DNA from: CAZABC01 sp964483405
GTDB taxonomy: Bacteria > Chloroflexota > Limnocylindria > Limnocylindrales > CSP1-4
DNA length: 64,000 nt
Assembly: GCA_964483405.1 (NCBI GenBank)
Contig: CAZABC010000004.1
Span: 1 to 64,000, forward strand
Reading direction: 5' to 3'
The notes under the pieces were generated by a model. That model was not told the DNA's origin. It did no database searches and saw only the letters and a list, made by a program, of their open reading frames with translations. This document shows, one piece after another, positions 41,922 through 50,172 of this stretch (its first letter is position 1; the number at the start of each line of letters is the position of its first letter). A program made the position numbers and the translations under genes.

Positions 41922-44333
41922 TCAGCGCCCCCGGCGGTCCTTCGCCTTCGACTTCGAGGCCGTGCGGGGGGTGCCGGCGTCAGGGCGGCTCGCCCTGGCG
42001 AACGCCGCGAGCCGCGCCTCCACGGCCGCGTGGACCGCGGACGCCCGGCGGCCGGTGAGGAGCTCGAGCGCCTCGTCGAGCGTCTCGACCGCCCACAGCC
42101 GGAACCGGCCCTCGCCGGCCGCGTCCACGATCGCCGGCCGGAGCATCAGGTTCCGGGCGTTGGCGGCGGGGAGGACGACCCCTTGCTCGCCGAGCGTCCC
42201 GCGGACCTCGCAGACGTCGTAGAAACCCTCGACCTTCTCGTTGACCCCGCCGACCGGCTGGACCCGGCCCCATTGGTCGACCGAGCCGGTCACCGCGATC
42301 GACTGGCGCAGGGGTACCTCGCCGATCGCCGAGAGGAGCGCGCAGATCTCGGCGAGCGACGCGCTGTCCCCGTCGACGCCACCGTACGACTGCTCGAAGC
42401 CGATCGAGGCCCGGATGCTCAACGGACGCTCCGCCCCGTACCGGCCGCCGAGGTACCCCGCGAGGATGAGGACGCCCTTGCTGTGGATCGGTCCGCCCAG
42501 GTCGACCTCGCGCTCGATGTCGACGACCTCGCCGCCCCCCACGCGGACCCGCGCGGTGATCCGCGACGGCCAGCCGAAGGCCTCGTCGCCCAGCTGGTGG
42601 ACCGAGAGGCCGTTGACCTGCCCGACCGCCGTGCCGTCGGTCTCGATGAGGAAGGTGCCGTCACGGATGGCGTCGAGGAGCAGGCCGCGCCGCCGGCCGA
42701 GCCGCTTCCGGCGGGCCGCGAGGGCGGCTTCGACGTCGGCGGCCTCGACCCGCTCGCGTCCGGCGAGCCCGGCCCAGTGATCGGCCTCGCCGACGAGGTC
42801 GGCCAGCGCCCGCATCCCCGTCGACAGCCGCATGCCGTCGCCGGCCACGCGGGCCTGGTGCTCGATGAGCGCCGCGACCGCGGCCGCGGCCAGCGGGCGC
42901 CCGCCGACGGAGCGGCTCATCGTCGCCATGACCCGGGCGAACAGCCGATCGGCCTCCGGGCTCCGGGCGACCGCGTCGTCGAAGTCGGCGGCCACCCGGA
43001 ACAGCTCGGGGAACTCCGGGTCGAGCGCGGTCAGCACATCGAAGAGACGGCGCTCGCCGATGAGCGCGACCTTGACCCGCAGCGGGATCGGGTCGGGCTC
43101 GAGGCTGACCGTGTCGACGAGCGTCAGCGCCCGGGCGATGGACTCGATCCGGATCTCGCCCGCCCGCAGCGCCCGCTTGAGGCCATCCCAGGCGTATGGC
43201 TCGACGAGGACCTTGCGGGCCTCGAGGATCAGGTAGCCTCCAGCCGCCCGGTGGAGCGCCCCCGCCCGGATGAGGGTGAAGTTCGTCGCCATCGTCCCGA
43301 GCTGGCTGACGTGCTCGACCCGGCCGACCAGGTTCGCGTAGGTCGGGTGGTCCTCGTAGACGACCGGCGCGCCGGTCTCGCCGCCGTGGTCGACGACGAG
43401 GTTGACCACGTACCGCCGAAGCGACACGGCCTCCTCGGTCGCGACGGCCCGCATCGCGGCCGGCGTCGGGTCGCCCGCCATCGACGCCGCGATGAACTCC
43501 TCGGCGTGGGCGACCGCATCGGCCTCGACCTCGCCGAGGTGGGCGACGACGTCGGGCAGGTCGGCGACCGTCTCGCGGACCGCGGCGACGGCCGGACCGA
43601 CGGTCGCCCGGACGACCTCGCGGTGGAGCGCGGCGAGCTGGTCGCGACCCTCCTGCTCGAGCGTGGGGAGGTGCCGGACGATGACCTGGAGGTCGCCCTC
43701 GAGCCGCTCGAGCTCGGCCCGCCGCCGGGCCTGCTCGTCGGGCGGAAGCGCCTTGAAGGCCTCGGGCTCGAGGACGGCCTCGCCATCGGTCATCGCGAGC
43801 CCAAGGCCCATCGGCGTCCGGATCAGGGCGACGCCGGCGGTCCGGGCACGCTGGTCGAACGCCTCGAGCGTCTCGTCGCGCCGCGCACGCAGGTCGCCCT
43901 CGAGCGCCTCTCGCCGGGCCCGGTACGACTCGCTCTCGAAGGCCGCCGGGAGCGCCCGCCGCAGCTCGACGACGAGGCGCTCCATCGCGTCGCGGAACGG
44001 CCGACCCCGGCCCGCCGGGAGCCGGAGTGCCCTGGGTCGCTGCGGGTCGCCGAAGCGGTGGACGTAGCACCAGTCGTCGGCCGCCGGCGCGCCGGCGGCC
44101 GCACGGCCGAGCGCGTCGCGGATGAGCGTCGTGCGGCCGCTCCCCTCCGGCCCCTGGACGAACAGGTTGTAGCCGTCGGGTCGCATCGCGATGGCGAACT
44201 CGACCGCCTCGACGGCCCGGTCCTGGCCGACGATCCCCTCGACGGGCTCGAGGTCGGCGGTCGTCCCGAACCCGAGCGAGTCCGGGTCGCAGGGCGTCCG
44301 CAGTGCGGTCGTCGGCAGTGGGTCGAGCGGCAT
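41922..44333 (-). CDS. Lon-like ATP-dependent protease (AAA_32/LonB-YcbZ type)
   Basis: 803-residue AAA+ serine protease-like protein. The P-loop reads GPEGSGRTT (about 61-69) with Arg where classical Walker A has Lys, a known trait of this subfamily. A coiled insert (about 120-260) is followed by the second half of the ATPase core. The C-terminal Lon protease domain has the catalytic dyad Ser657 (GVDGDSASLAE) and Lys700 (GGVNEKVEGF). Their 43-residue spacing equals that of E. coli Lon S679/K722. The tail is lysine-rich. ATG at 44333 has GGAGGTGA upstream, so it is leadered. Substrates unknown. Divergent from the DAO gene; the 304-base gap holds the candidate RNA. Confidence 0.93.
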   Translation of the reverse strand: MPLDPLPTTALRTPCDPDSLGFGTTADLEPVEGIVGQDRAVEAVEFAIAMRPDGYNLFVQGPEGSGRTTLIRDALGRAAAGAPAADDWCYVHRFGDPQRPRALRLPAGRGRPFRDAMERLVVELRRALPAAFESESYRARREALEGDLRARRDETLEAFDQRARTAGVALIRTPMGLGLAMTDGEAVLEPEAFKALPPDEQARRRAELERLEGDLQVIVRHLPTLEQEGRDQLAALHREVVRATVGPAVAAVRETVADLPDVVAHLGEVEADAVAHAEEFIAASMAGDPTPAAMRAVATEEAVSLRRYVVNLVVDHGGETGAPVVYEDHPTYANLVGRVEHVSQLGTMATNFTLIRAGALHRAAGGYLILEARKVLVEPYAWDGLKRALRAGEIRIESIARALTLVDTVSLEPDPIPLRVKVALIGERRLFDVLTALDPEFPELFRVAADFDDAVARSPEADRLFARVMATMSRSVGGRPLAAAAVAALIEHQARVAGDGMRLSTGMRALADLVGEADHWAGLAGRERVEAADVEAALAARRKRLGRRRGLLLDAIRDGTFLIETDGTAVGQVNGLSVHQLGDEAFGWPSRITARVRVGGGEVVDIEREVDLGGPIHSKGVLILAGYLGGRYGAERPLSIRASIGFEQSYGGVDGDSASLAEICALLSAIGEVPLRQSIAVTGSVDQWGRVQPVGGVNEKVEGFYDVCEVRGTLGEQGVVLPAANARNLMLRPAIVDAAGEGRFRLWAVETLDEALELLTGRRASAVHAAVEARLAAFARASRPDAGTPRTASKSKAKDRRGR

Positions 44334-44465
44334 CGGTGGTCACCTCCGGGCCGGGGCGCAGGCCGACCCTACACCCGCCGCGGGTCGCCGGGCAGGGCCA
44401 TCCGCCCGGGCCGTCGGGCACGATCGCGAGACCGCTCGAACCCGGACCGATCCATGGCGACGGGT

Positions 44466-44589
44466 CCTCCGAACAGGAGGGTGACACCGCCGCGACAAGG
44501 TGTCCCGCACCCGGATCGCCCGCTCCTCCTCCCTCACGGGCGATCCCCTCCTCCTCCCTCGCGAACGCCGGGCCTCAGCCCGGCGTTCG
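44466..44589 (+). ncRNA. Candidate structured small RNA with anti-Shine-Dalgarno loops
   Basis: Within the 304-base gap between the divergent Lon-like and DAO genes the plus strand shows four stems in series. These are CCTCC/GGAGG (44466-44480), GACACC/GGTGTC (44483-44504), a 10-bp stem GGATCGCCCG/CGGGCGATCC (44513-44522 and 44537-44546), and a 12-bp terminator-like stem CGAACGCCGGGC/GCCCGGCGTTCG (44562-44589). The loop of stem 3 and the linker before stem 4 are the same 13 bases, CTCCTCCTCCCTC, identical in kind to the 16S anti-SD sequence. Terminator-like hairpin 4 lies where neither neighbour needs one. No promoter is obvious. It could instead be a leader or attenuator of the DAO gene, which however has its own leaderless promoter at 44626. 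Confidence 0.45.
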
Positions 44590-44625
44590 TGCGTTCCCGC
44601 GGTCCGGTCGGCCCGGCGCCCGCGA

Positions 44626-44631
44626 TACCCT
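44626..44631 (+). promoter_or_regulatory. -10 box of a leaderless promoter for the DAO flavoprotein
   Basis: TACCCT, exactly six bases, then the ATG at 44638. No ribosome site. Confidence 0.55.
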
Positions 44632-44637
44632 GTCGGC

Positions 44638-45810
44638 ATGACCCAGACCGCCGAGATCGTCGTCGTCGGGGCGGGCGTCCAGGGCGCCAGCCTCGCCTTC
44701 CACCTCGCCCGGCGTGGCGCCGACGTGCTCATCGTCGAACGGACGGCCGTCGCCGCCGGCGCGACCGGCCGGTCGAGCGGCTTCGTCCGGATGCACTACG
44801 ACCTGCTCGCCGAGTCCCGGATCGCCTGGGCGTCGCTGCCGTACTTCCGCGAATGGGCCGAGCGGGTCGGCCACGGCGACCCGATGTTCGTCGAGACCGG
44901 CTTCATCCAGCTCATCGGCGCGCCGTACGCCGATGCCCTCCGGGCGAACGTCGCCGCCCAGCAGGCCGCCGGGATCCGGACCGAGGTCCTCGACCCGGCC
45001 GGGGTGCGGGCGCTCGTCCCAGGGCTCGTCGTCGCCGACGACGAGATCGCGGCGTACGAGCCGCTGTCGGGCTACGCGGATCCGACCGCGACCGCGACGG
45101 GCTTCCTGGCGGCGGCGCGCGCCGCCGGTGCGCGGTATCTCGCCGGATCCGAGGTCGCCGCCGTCCGGACCGCCGGCGACCGCGTGATCGGCGTCTCGAC
45201 CGGCCACGGCGACATCGACGCGCCGATCGTCGTCGACGCCGCCGGTCCATGGGCGGCGAGGCTCGCCGCGACGGCGGGCGTCGACATCCCGGTCGTGACC
45301 TGGCGGCACGACACCGGCTACCTCGGCAGGCCCGACGGCTTCGCGGCGTCCTTCCCGATCATCATCGACCACCCCGGTGCCGCGTACTTCCGACCCGAAG
45401 GCGAGTCGCTCGTCCTCATCGGGCTCGAGGACGACAACGAGATCGGCGGCTCGCCCGACCGGCCGACCGGCTCGGCGGCGCCGACCTTCACCGAGCGGGC
45501 GGCCGAGCGGATCGTGCGGCGGCTGCCAGCGATGCGCGACGGGACCTTCCACAGCGCCCACAGCGGCCACGACGGGATCACCCCCGACCAGCGCGCCATC
45601 CTCGGCCCGGCCGGACCCCAGGGGTTCTTCCTGGTCTGCGGCTTCTCGGGCACGGGCTTCAAGACCGCGCCGGCGGTCGGGCTCGCGATGAGCGAGCGGA
45701 TCCTCGACGGCGCGGCGACGAGCGTCGACATCGCGCCGTTCGACCCCGGCCGGTTCGCCGCTGGGCGGCCGTTGACCGGCGAGCACCCCTACGAGGCGCT
45801 CTGGCGCTGA
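44638..45810 (+). CDS. DAO family FAD-dependent oxidoreductase (glycine/sarcosine oxidase-like)
   Basis: 390-residue flavoprotein. The N-terminal dinucleotide fold is IVVVGAGVQGASLAFHLARRG (about 6-26), followed by the acidic ribose contact in VLIVERTAVAAGATGRSSG. A substrate domain in the middle is followed by the C-terminal FAD motif TPDQRAILGP and FFLVCGFSGTGFKTAPAVG (about 338-356). This matches the D-amino-acid, glycine, sarcosine and dimethylglycine oxidase or dehydrogenase group; the substrate is not deducible. ATG at 44638 is set by the leaderless promoter and by the position of the first strand. No partner subunit is adjacent. Confidence 0.9.
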   Translation: MTQTAEIVVVGAGVQGASLAFHLARRGADVLIVERTAVAAGATGRSSGFVRMHYDLLAESRIAWASLPYFREWAERVGHGDPMFVETGFIQLIGAPYADALRANVAAQQAAGIRTEVLDPAGVRALVPGLVVADDEIAAYEPLSGYADPTATATGFLAAARAAGARYLAGSEVAAVRTAGDRVIGVSTGHGDIDAPIVVDAAGPWAARLAATAGVDIPVVTWRHDTGYLGRPDGFAASFPIIIDHPGAAYFRPEGESLVLIGLEDDNEIGGSPDRPTGSAAPTFTERAAERIVRRLPAMRDGTFHSAHSGHDGITPDQRAILGPAGPQGFFLVCGFSGTGFKTAPAVGLAMSERILDGAATSVDIAPFDPGRFAAGRPLTGEHPYEALWR

Positions 45811-45824
45811 GCGGCGGCCGCCGG

Positions 45825-45845
45825 GCCGGCCGTGGGTGGGCCGGC
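45825..45845. terminator. Bidirectional hairpin between the DAO gene and the second alcohol dehydrogenase
   Basis: GCCGGCC and GGCCGGC form a perfect 7-bp stem with a 7-base loop between two convergent genes. No T-tract. Confidence 0.4.
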
Positions 45846-45880
45846 GCGACCCTCGGGGCGAGAGCCTCCGGCCCTCGCCG

Positions 45881-46885
45881 TCAGCCGATCGCGAGGACCG
45901 CCGCGCCTTCGACCCGGCCGGTCGCGAGCCGCTCGAGCGCGAGTCCGCCGTCGGCGAGCGGGTGGACCTCTACCGCCGTCCGGATCGGGATGGTCGCGGC
46001 GAGCTCGAGGAACTCGCGGGCGTCCGCGCGGGTCACGTTCGCGACGCTCGCCAGCGAGCGCTCCCACCACAGGAGCTCGTACGGGAAGGCCGGGATGCCG
46101 TCGAGGTGGATCGCGTTGACGACGACCGTGGCGCCGCGATCGACGGCCCGGAGCGCCTCGACGACGACGGCCCCGGCCGGGGCGAACGTGATCGCGGCGT
46201 CGAGCGGCGCCCCGGCCGGGGCGCCGTAGGGGCCCGCCCAGGCGGCGCCGAGGTCGCGCGCCCTCGCCTGCTCGACGGGGGAGCGGGTCCAGACGTGGAT
46301 CTCGCAGCCCCAGTGCCGGGCGACCTGGATCGCGAGGAGCGCGCTCGCCCCGAAGCCGAACAGCCCGAGCCGGCCGCCCGGCCGGATCCCCGAGCGGCGG
46401 AGCGCCCGGTAGCCGATGACCCCGCCGCACATGAGCGGCGCCGCCTCGAGGTCGCCGAACCCGGCCGGGATGGGGACGGCGACGTCGGCCCGGACGACCA
46501 TCCGCTCTGCGAAGCCGCCGTCGCGGTCCCAGCCGGTGAACCGGGCGTCCGCGCAGAGGTTCTCGCGTCCCGTCGCGCAGCGGTCACAGGCGTCGCAGGC
46601 CCCGCCGAGCCAGGTGACCCCGGCCCGGTCGCCGACGGACCAGCCCGAGACGCCGGCGCCGACCGCGTCGACGCGCCCGACGGCCTGGTGGCCGGGCACG
46701 ATCGGCAGCCGCCGGGCGGCCAGGTCGCCCTCGACGATCTGGAGGTCGGTCCGGCAGACGCCGCACGCGGCGACCCGCAGGGCGAGCTCACCCGGCCCGG
46801 GCTCGGGATCGGACCGCGACGCGAGCCGGAGCGGCCGTGAGGCGGCCGGGCCCGGGCGGTCGAGGACGAGGGCGTGCATCGCCAT
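45881..46885 (-). CDS. Zinc-dependent alcohol dehydrogenase (AdhA-like)
   Basis: 334-residue medium-chain dehydrogenase. The catalytic zinc Cys44 lies in CGVCRTDLQ, and H66-Q67 (PGHQAVG) replaces the common His-Glu pair, as in AdhA/YahK-type enzymes. A structural zinc site is ACDACDRCATGRENLC (about 95-110). The Rossmann motif is LGLFGFGASALLAIQVA near 172. The Gln instead of Glu and the motif VNAIHLDGIPAFPYELLWWERSL near 265 fit the subgroup that acts on aldehydes and simple alcohols. Two in-frame ATGs occur at 46885 and 46879; the first is used. Divergent from DUF3090. Confidence 0.9.
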   Translation of the reverse strand: MAMHALVLDRPGPAASRPLRLASRSDPEPGPGELALRVAACGVCRTDLQIVEGDLAARRLPIVPGHQAVGRVDAVGAGVSGWSVGDRAGVTWLGGACDACDRCATGRENLCADARFTGWDRDGGFAERMVVRADVAVPIPAGFGDLEAAPLMCGGVIGYRALRRSGIRPGGRLGLFGFGASALLAIQVARHWGCEIHVWTRSPVEQARARDLGAAWAGPYGAPAGAPLDAAITFAPAGAVVVEALRAVDRGATVVVNAIHLDGIPAFPYELLWWERSLASVANVTRADAREFLELAATIPIRTAVEVHPLADGGLALERLATGRVEGAAVLAIG

Positions 46886-46972
46886 CGTGGTACCACCCGA
46901 CCCGACCGGGCGGCAAGGGTCGCTCGGCCGGTGGGGTCGGTCCCGTCGGCGGCCCGTCGCGGCGCGCCGGTG

Positions 46973-46978
46973 TATCGT
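46973..46978 (+). promoter_or_regulatory. -10 box of a leaderless promoter for DUF3090
   Basis: TATCGT, exactly six bases, then ATG at 46985. No ribosome site. Confidence 0.55.
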
Positions 46979-46984
46979 CGGGCC

Positions 46985-47545
46985 ATGGCCAGACGCCTCC
47001 ATCGCTTCGACACGCCCGACCGCTTCGTCGCCGGCACCGTCGGTCAGCCCGGCCAGCGGACGTTCTACCTCCAGGCCCGCGACGGAGCGCGGATCGTGAG
47101 CGCCTCGCTCGAGAAGATCCAGGTCGCGGCCCTCGCCGACCGGCTCGAAGCGCTCCTCGAGGAGCTCGAGCGTCGCGGCGTCGCGCCCGCGGGCGACACG
47201 CCACCCCCGGCCGACGTGCGGCCGCTCGACGAGCCACTCAACGAGGCGTTCCGGGCCGGGACGCTGACGATCGGCTGGGACCCCGGCGAGGGCTCGATCG
47301 TCATCGAGGCGCTCGACATCGAAGCCGACGAAACGGACGATGCGGACGTCGGTGACATCGACGACGACGATCCCGACGGCCCGGACCTCCTGCGGGTGCG
47401 GCTCGATCTCCCCCAGGCGCGTGCGTTCATCGAGCGGGCGCGGCGGATCGTCGCCGCCGGTCGGCCCCCGTGCCCGCTGTGTGGTCGGCCGCTCGACCCC
47501 GGGGGGCACATCTGCCCACGACGCAACGGGACCTACCTGAACTGA
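46985..47545 (+). CDS. DUF3090 family protein with C-terminal zinc ribbon
   Basis: 186-residue protein of the TIGR03847/DUF3090 family. It has a beta-rich N-terminal domain (RTFYLQARDGARIVSASLEK near 24-43), an acidic stretch (about 120-140) and a C-terminal ribbon with C163, C166, H175 and C177 (CPLCGRPLDPGGHIC). Function unknown. In actinobacteria it is found beside an SCO1664 family gene and a histidine phosphatase; here the SCO1664 gene follows immediately, in another frame and overlapping, while no phosphatase is present. Transcribed from a leaderless promoter. Confidence 0.92.
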   Translation: MARRLHRFDTPDRFVAGTVGQPGQRTFYLQARDGARIVSASLEKIQVAALADRLEALLEELERRGVAPAGDTPPPADVRPLDEPLNEAFRAGTLTIGWDPGEGSIVIEALDIEADETDDADVGDIDDDDPDGPDLLRVRLDLPQARAFIERARRIVAAGRPPCPLCGRPLDPGGHICPRRNGTYLN

Positions 47546-48357
47546 GCGACCCGGCTGAGCGCGCCGCGGCGTGGCCGCCGCCGCTGACCGTCGACGACGC
47601 GACCGCGCTGGCGGTCCTCCGGGACGGCTCGCTCGAGCTCGTCGGCCGGCTGGTGGCCTCGTCGAACAACGCGATGGTCGGGATCGTCTCCGCGGCCCAG
47701 GCCCCCGGCGACGCCGGTCCCATGACCGCCGATGAGCGTGATCACGCGGCCGGCGCGATCGTCGTCCCGTGCGTCTACAAGCCGACGCTCGGCGAGCGGC
47801 CGCTCTGGGATTTCCCCGACGGAACGCTCGCCGATCGCGAGGCGGCGGCGTTCCTCGTCTCGGCGGCGACGCCGTGGCGGATCGTCCCGCCGACGGTCCT
47901 CCGCGACGGCCCGTTCGGCCGCGGGATGGTCCAGCTCTGGCTCGAGGCCGACCCCACGGCCGACCCGGTCGCGATGGTCGTCGAGGGCGACGAGCGCCTG
48001 CGCCGGATCGCGCTCTTCGATGCCGTCGTCAACAACGCCGACCGGAAGATCGGGCACCTGCTGCCGATGCCCGACGGCCACGTCGGCGGCGTGGACCACG
48101 GGATCTGCTTCAACGAGGAGCCGAAGCTCCGGACCGTCCTCTGGATGTGGCGGGGCGACCCGCTCCGCGACGACGAGCTGGCGGTCCTGCGGGCGCTCCG
48201 CGTCGCCCTGCTCGGCGACCTCGGCCGAGCGCTCGGCGAGCGGCTGGCGCCGGCCGAGGTCGCCGCGACGGCCGCCCGGGTCGACGACCTCCTGGCCGAC
48301 GGCCGTTTCCCGCACCCGGACCCCGACCGACCGGCCATCCCCTGGCCGCCGTACTGA
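47470..48357 (+). CDS. SCO1664 family protein, kinase-like fold suspected
   Basis: Up to 295 residues of the TIGR03843/SCO1664 family. The segment LFDAVVNNADRKIGHLLP followed by GVDHGICF near residues 178-212 resembles the catalytic N-x-D-R...H and D-x-G of HipA/PI-kinase-like folds, and VVPCVYKPTLGERPLW near 98 could hold the ATP-binding lysine. A kinase activity is inference. The start is uncertain: the only standard codon before the conserved region is GTG at 47470, giving a 76-base overlap with DUF3090. A CTG near the DUF3090 stop is the alternative. Translational coupling is likely either way. Confidence 0.85.
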   Translation: MPAVWSAARPRGAHLPTTQRDLPELSDPAERAAAWPPPLTVDDATALAVLRDGSLELVGRLVASSNNAMVGIVSAAQAPGDAGPMTADERDHAAGAIVVPCVYKPTLGERPLWDFPDGTLADREAAAFLVSAATPWRIVPPTVLRDGPFGRGMVQLWLEADPTADPVAMVVEGDERLRRIALFDAVVNNADRKIGHLLPMPDGHVGGVDHGICFNEEPKLRTVLWMWRGDPLRDDELAVLRALRVALLGDLGRALGERLAPAEVAATAARVDDLLADGRFPHPDPDRPAIPWPPY

Positions 48358-48370
48358 GCGGTCGGGCGCG

Positions 48371-48376
48371 TATCCT
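48371..48376 (+). promoter_or_regulatory. -10 box of a leaderless promoter for the FGGY kinase
   Basis: TATCCT, exactly six bases, then ATG at 48383. It lies 14 bases after the SCO1664 stop, so the kinase can be transcribed on its own. Confidence 0.55.
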
Positions 48377-48382
48377 CGATCG

Positions 48383-49945
48383 ATGGCCGACCGGCTCCTC
48401 GCGATCGACGTCGGGACGCAGAGCGTCCGGGCCCTCCTGTTCGACCCGCGCGGCGAGCTGCTCGCCGGCGCCCGGGTCGCGATCGAGCCCTACGTGTCGC
48501 CGGTCCCGGGCTGGGCCGAGCAGGACCCCGACGTCTACTGGCGGGCGATGGCCGAGGCGACGGCGCGGCTCCGGACCGACCCGGCGGCCCGGCCGGTCGA
48601 CGCCATCGCAGGCGTCGCCCTCACGACCCAGCGCGGGACCGTCGTCGTCACCGACGGGGCCGGCCGGCCGCTCCGACCGGCGATCGTCTGGCTCGACCAG
48701 CGGCGGACGGAAGGACTCCCGCCGATCGGCGGGCTGTACGGGCTCGGCTTCCGGGTCCTCGGCGTCCGCCGGACCGTCGCCGCCTTCCAGGCCGATGCCG
48801 AGGCGAACTGGATCGCCCGCCACGAGCCGGATGTCTGGGCCCGGACCGAGCGGTTCCTGCTCCTGTCGGGCTATCTCGTCCACCGGCTCGTCGGCCGGTT
48901 CGTCGACGCCGACGCCTCGCAGGTCGGCTACGTCCCGTTCGACTTCCGGCGCCGTCGCTGGGCCGCCGCCCGCGACTGGCGCTGGCAGGTCGCCCCGTTC
49001 GACCGGCGCCAGCTGCCCGAGCTGGTCCCGAGCACGGGCCGGCTCGGCGGGCTGACGACCGAGGCGGCCGAGGCGCTCGGGCTGCCGGTCGGCCTGCCGG
49101 TCGTCGCCGCGGCCGCCGACAAGGCCTGCGAGGTCCTGGGGTCGGGCGCGCTCGAGCCGCGGATCGCGGCGCTGTCGCTCGGCACGACCGCGACGGTCAA
49201 CACGACCCACGCCCGGTACGTCGAGGCCTTCCCGCTCGTGCCGCCGTACCCGGCCGCGCTGCCCGGCCTCTACTCGCTCGAGGTGAACGTCTACCGCGGC
49301 TTCTGGCTCGTCGAGTGGTTCAAGCGCCAGTTCGGCGATCGCGAGATCGCCCGGGCGCTCGAAGCCGGCGTCGAGACCGAGGCGCTCTTCGACGAGCTCC
49401 TCGAGATGACGCCGCCCGGAGCCCTCGGGCTGGTCCTCCAGCCGACCTGGTCGCCGGGGGTCCGGATCCCCGGGCCCGAGGCGAAGGGTGCGATCGTCGG
49501 CTTCGGCGACGTCCACGCCCGCGAGCACCTCTACCGGGCGATCCTCGAGGGGCTCGCCTACGCCCTCCGCGAGGGCCTCGAGCGGTGCGAGCGCCGGAGC
49601 GGCGTCCGGGCGACCGAGCTCCGGCTGTCGGGCGGTGGCGCTCGCTCGCGGCAGGTCCTCCAGCTCGCCGCCGACGTCTTCGGCCGGCCGGCGGCCCGAC
49701 CGCACACGACCGAGACGTCGGGGCTCGGCGCGGCGATCGCCCTCGCCATCGGCCTCGGGATCCACCCCGACGCCGCGACCGCGGTCCGCGAGATGACCCG
49801 GGTGGCCGAGACGCGCGACCCGTCGCCGGCCACGAGCCGGATGTACGACGAGCTCTACCGGCGGGTCTATCGACGCCTCTACGGCTCGCTCCAGCCGCTC
49901 TACGAGGAGATCGCCCGGATCACCGGCTACCCGGCGGGCTTCTGA
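48383..49945 (+). CDS. FGGY family carbohydrate kinase
   Basis: 520-residue sugar kinase of the hexokinase/actin fold. The phosphate-1 motif is LLAIDVGTQSVRALLFD (about 5-21) and WLDQRR lies near 109. Phosphate 2 is ALSLGTTATVNTTH near 274, and the adenosine motif is ELRLSGGGARSRQVLQLAADVFGRPA near 413-438. The C-terminal GLGAAIALAIGLG closes the fold. Family members phosphorylate xylulose, ribulose, glycerol, gluconate and others; no sugar pathway gene is adjacent to help. Length is normal. ATG at 48383 is set by the leaderless promoter. Confidence 0.92.
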   Translation: MADRLLAIDVGTQSVRALLFDPRGELLAGARVAIEPYVSPVPGWAEQDPDVYWRAMAEATARLRTDPAARPVDAIAGVALTTQRGTVVVTDGAGRPLRPAIVWLDQRRTEGLPPIGGLYGLGFRVLGVRRTVAAFQADAEANWIARHEPDVWARTERFLLLSGYLVHRLVGRFVDADASQVGYVPFDFRRRRWAAARDWRWQVAPFDRRQLPELVPSTGRLGGLTTEAAEALGLPVGLPVVAAAADKACEVLGSGALEPRIAALSLGTTATVNTTHARYVEAFPLVPPYPAALPGLYSLEVNVYRGFWLVEWFKRQFGDREIARALEAGVETEALFDELLEMTPPGALGLVLQPTWSPGVRIPGPEAKGAIVGFGDVHAREHLYRAILEGLAYALREGLERCERRSGVRATELRLSGGGARSRQVLQLAADVFGRPAARPHTTETSGLGAAIALAIGLGIHPDAATAVREMTRVAETRDPSPATSRMYDELYRRVYRRLYGSLQPLYEEIARITGYPAGF

Positions 49946-49978
49946 GCCCACGACGGGCGACCCGCGCGGCCGGACCGT

Positions 49979-50007
49979 TTGACAGGTCGGCGGCGCGGCC
50001 CCATGCT
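49979..50007 (+). promoter_or_regulatory. Sigma-70 promoter with perfect -35 ahead of the zinc-ribbon peptide
   Basis: TTGACA at 49979-49984, 17 bases, CATGCT at 50002-50007. This is the only perfect -35 box with ideal spacing that I saw outside the dnaG region. Transcription would start near 50014, leaving a leader of about 160 bases before the ATG at 50173. The leader contains small stems such as GTGCG-AAG-CGCAC near 50112. Confidence 0.55.
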
Positions 50008-50172
50008 CGACCGGTATCGCCCGACGTGCCGGCGGCTCGCACCGAGCCATCTCACGCTCCGCAGCCGACCGCCCGGGCTCCATCGCGCTCCGACCCCCGA
50101 CCCCGGGTCGTGCGAAGCGCACCACGGCCGGCCGCCCACCCCGCGGACCGCCACGAAAGGAATCGAGTCACC

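Noticed and set aside
44461..44600. Known riboswitch upstream of the DAO flavoprotein (glycine, guanidine, SAM, TPP and others considered)
   Set aside because: None of the conserved core sequences I know for these classes is present, and the DAO gene has its own leaderless -10 box downstream of the last stem.
42030..46229. Plus-strand open frame of about 1400 codons across the Lon-like and DAO genes
   Set aside because: Antisense to the Lon-like protease and out of frame with the DAO gene; no motifs.
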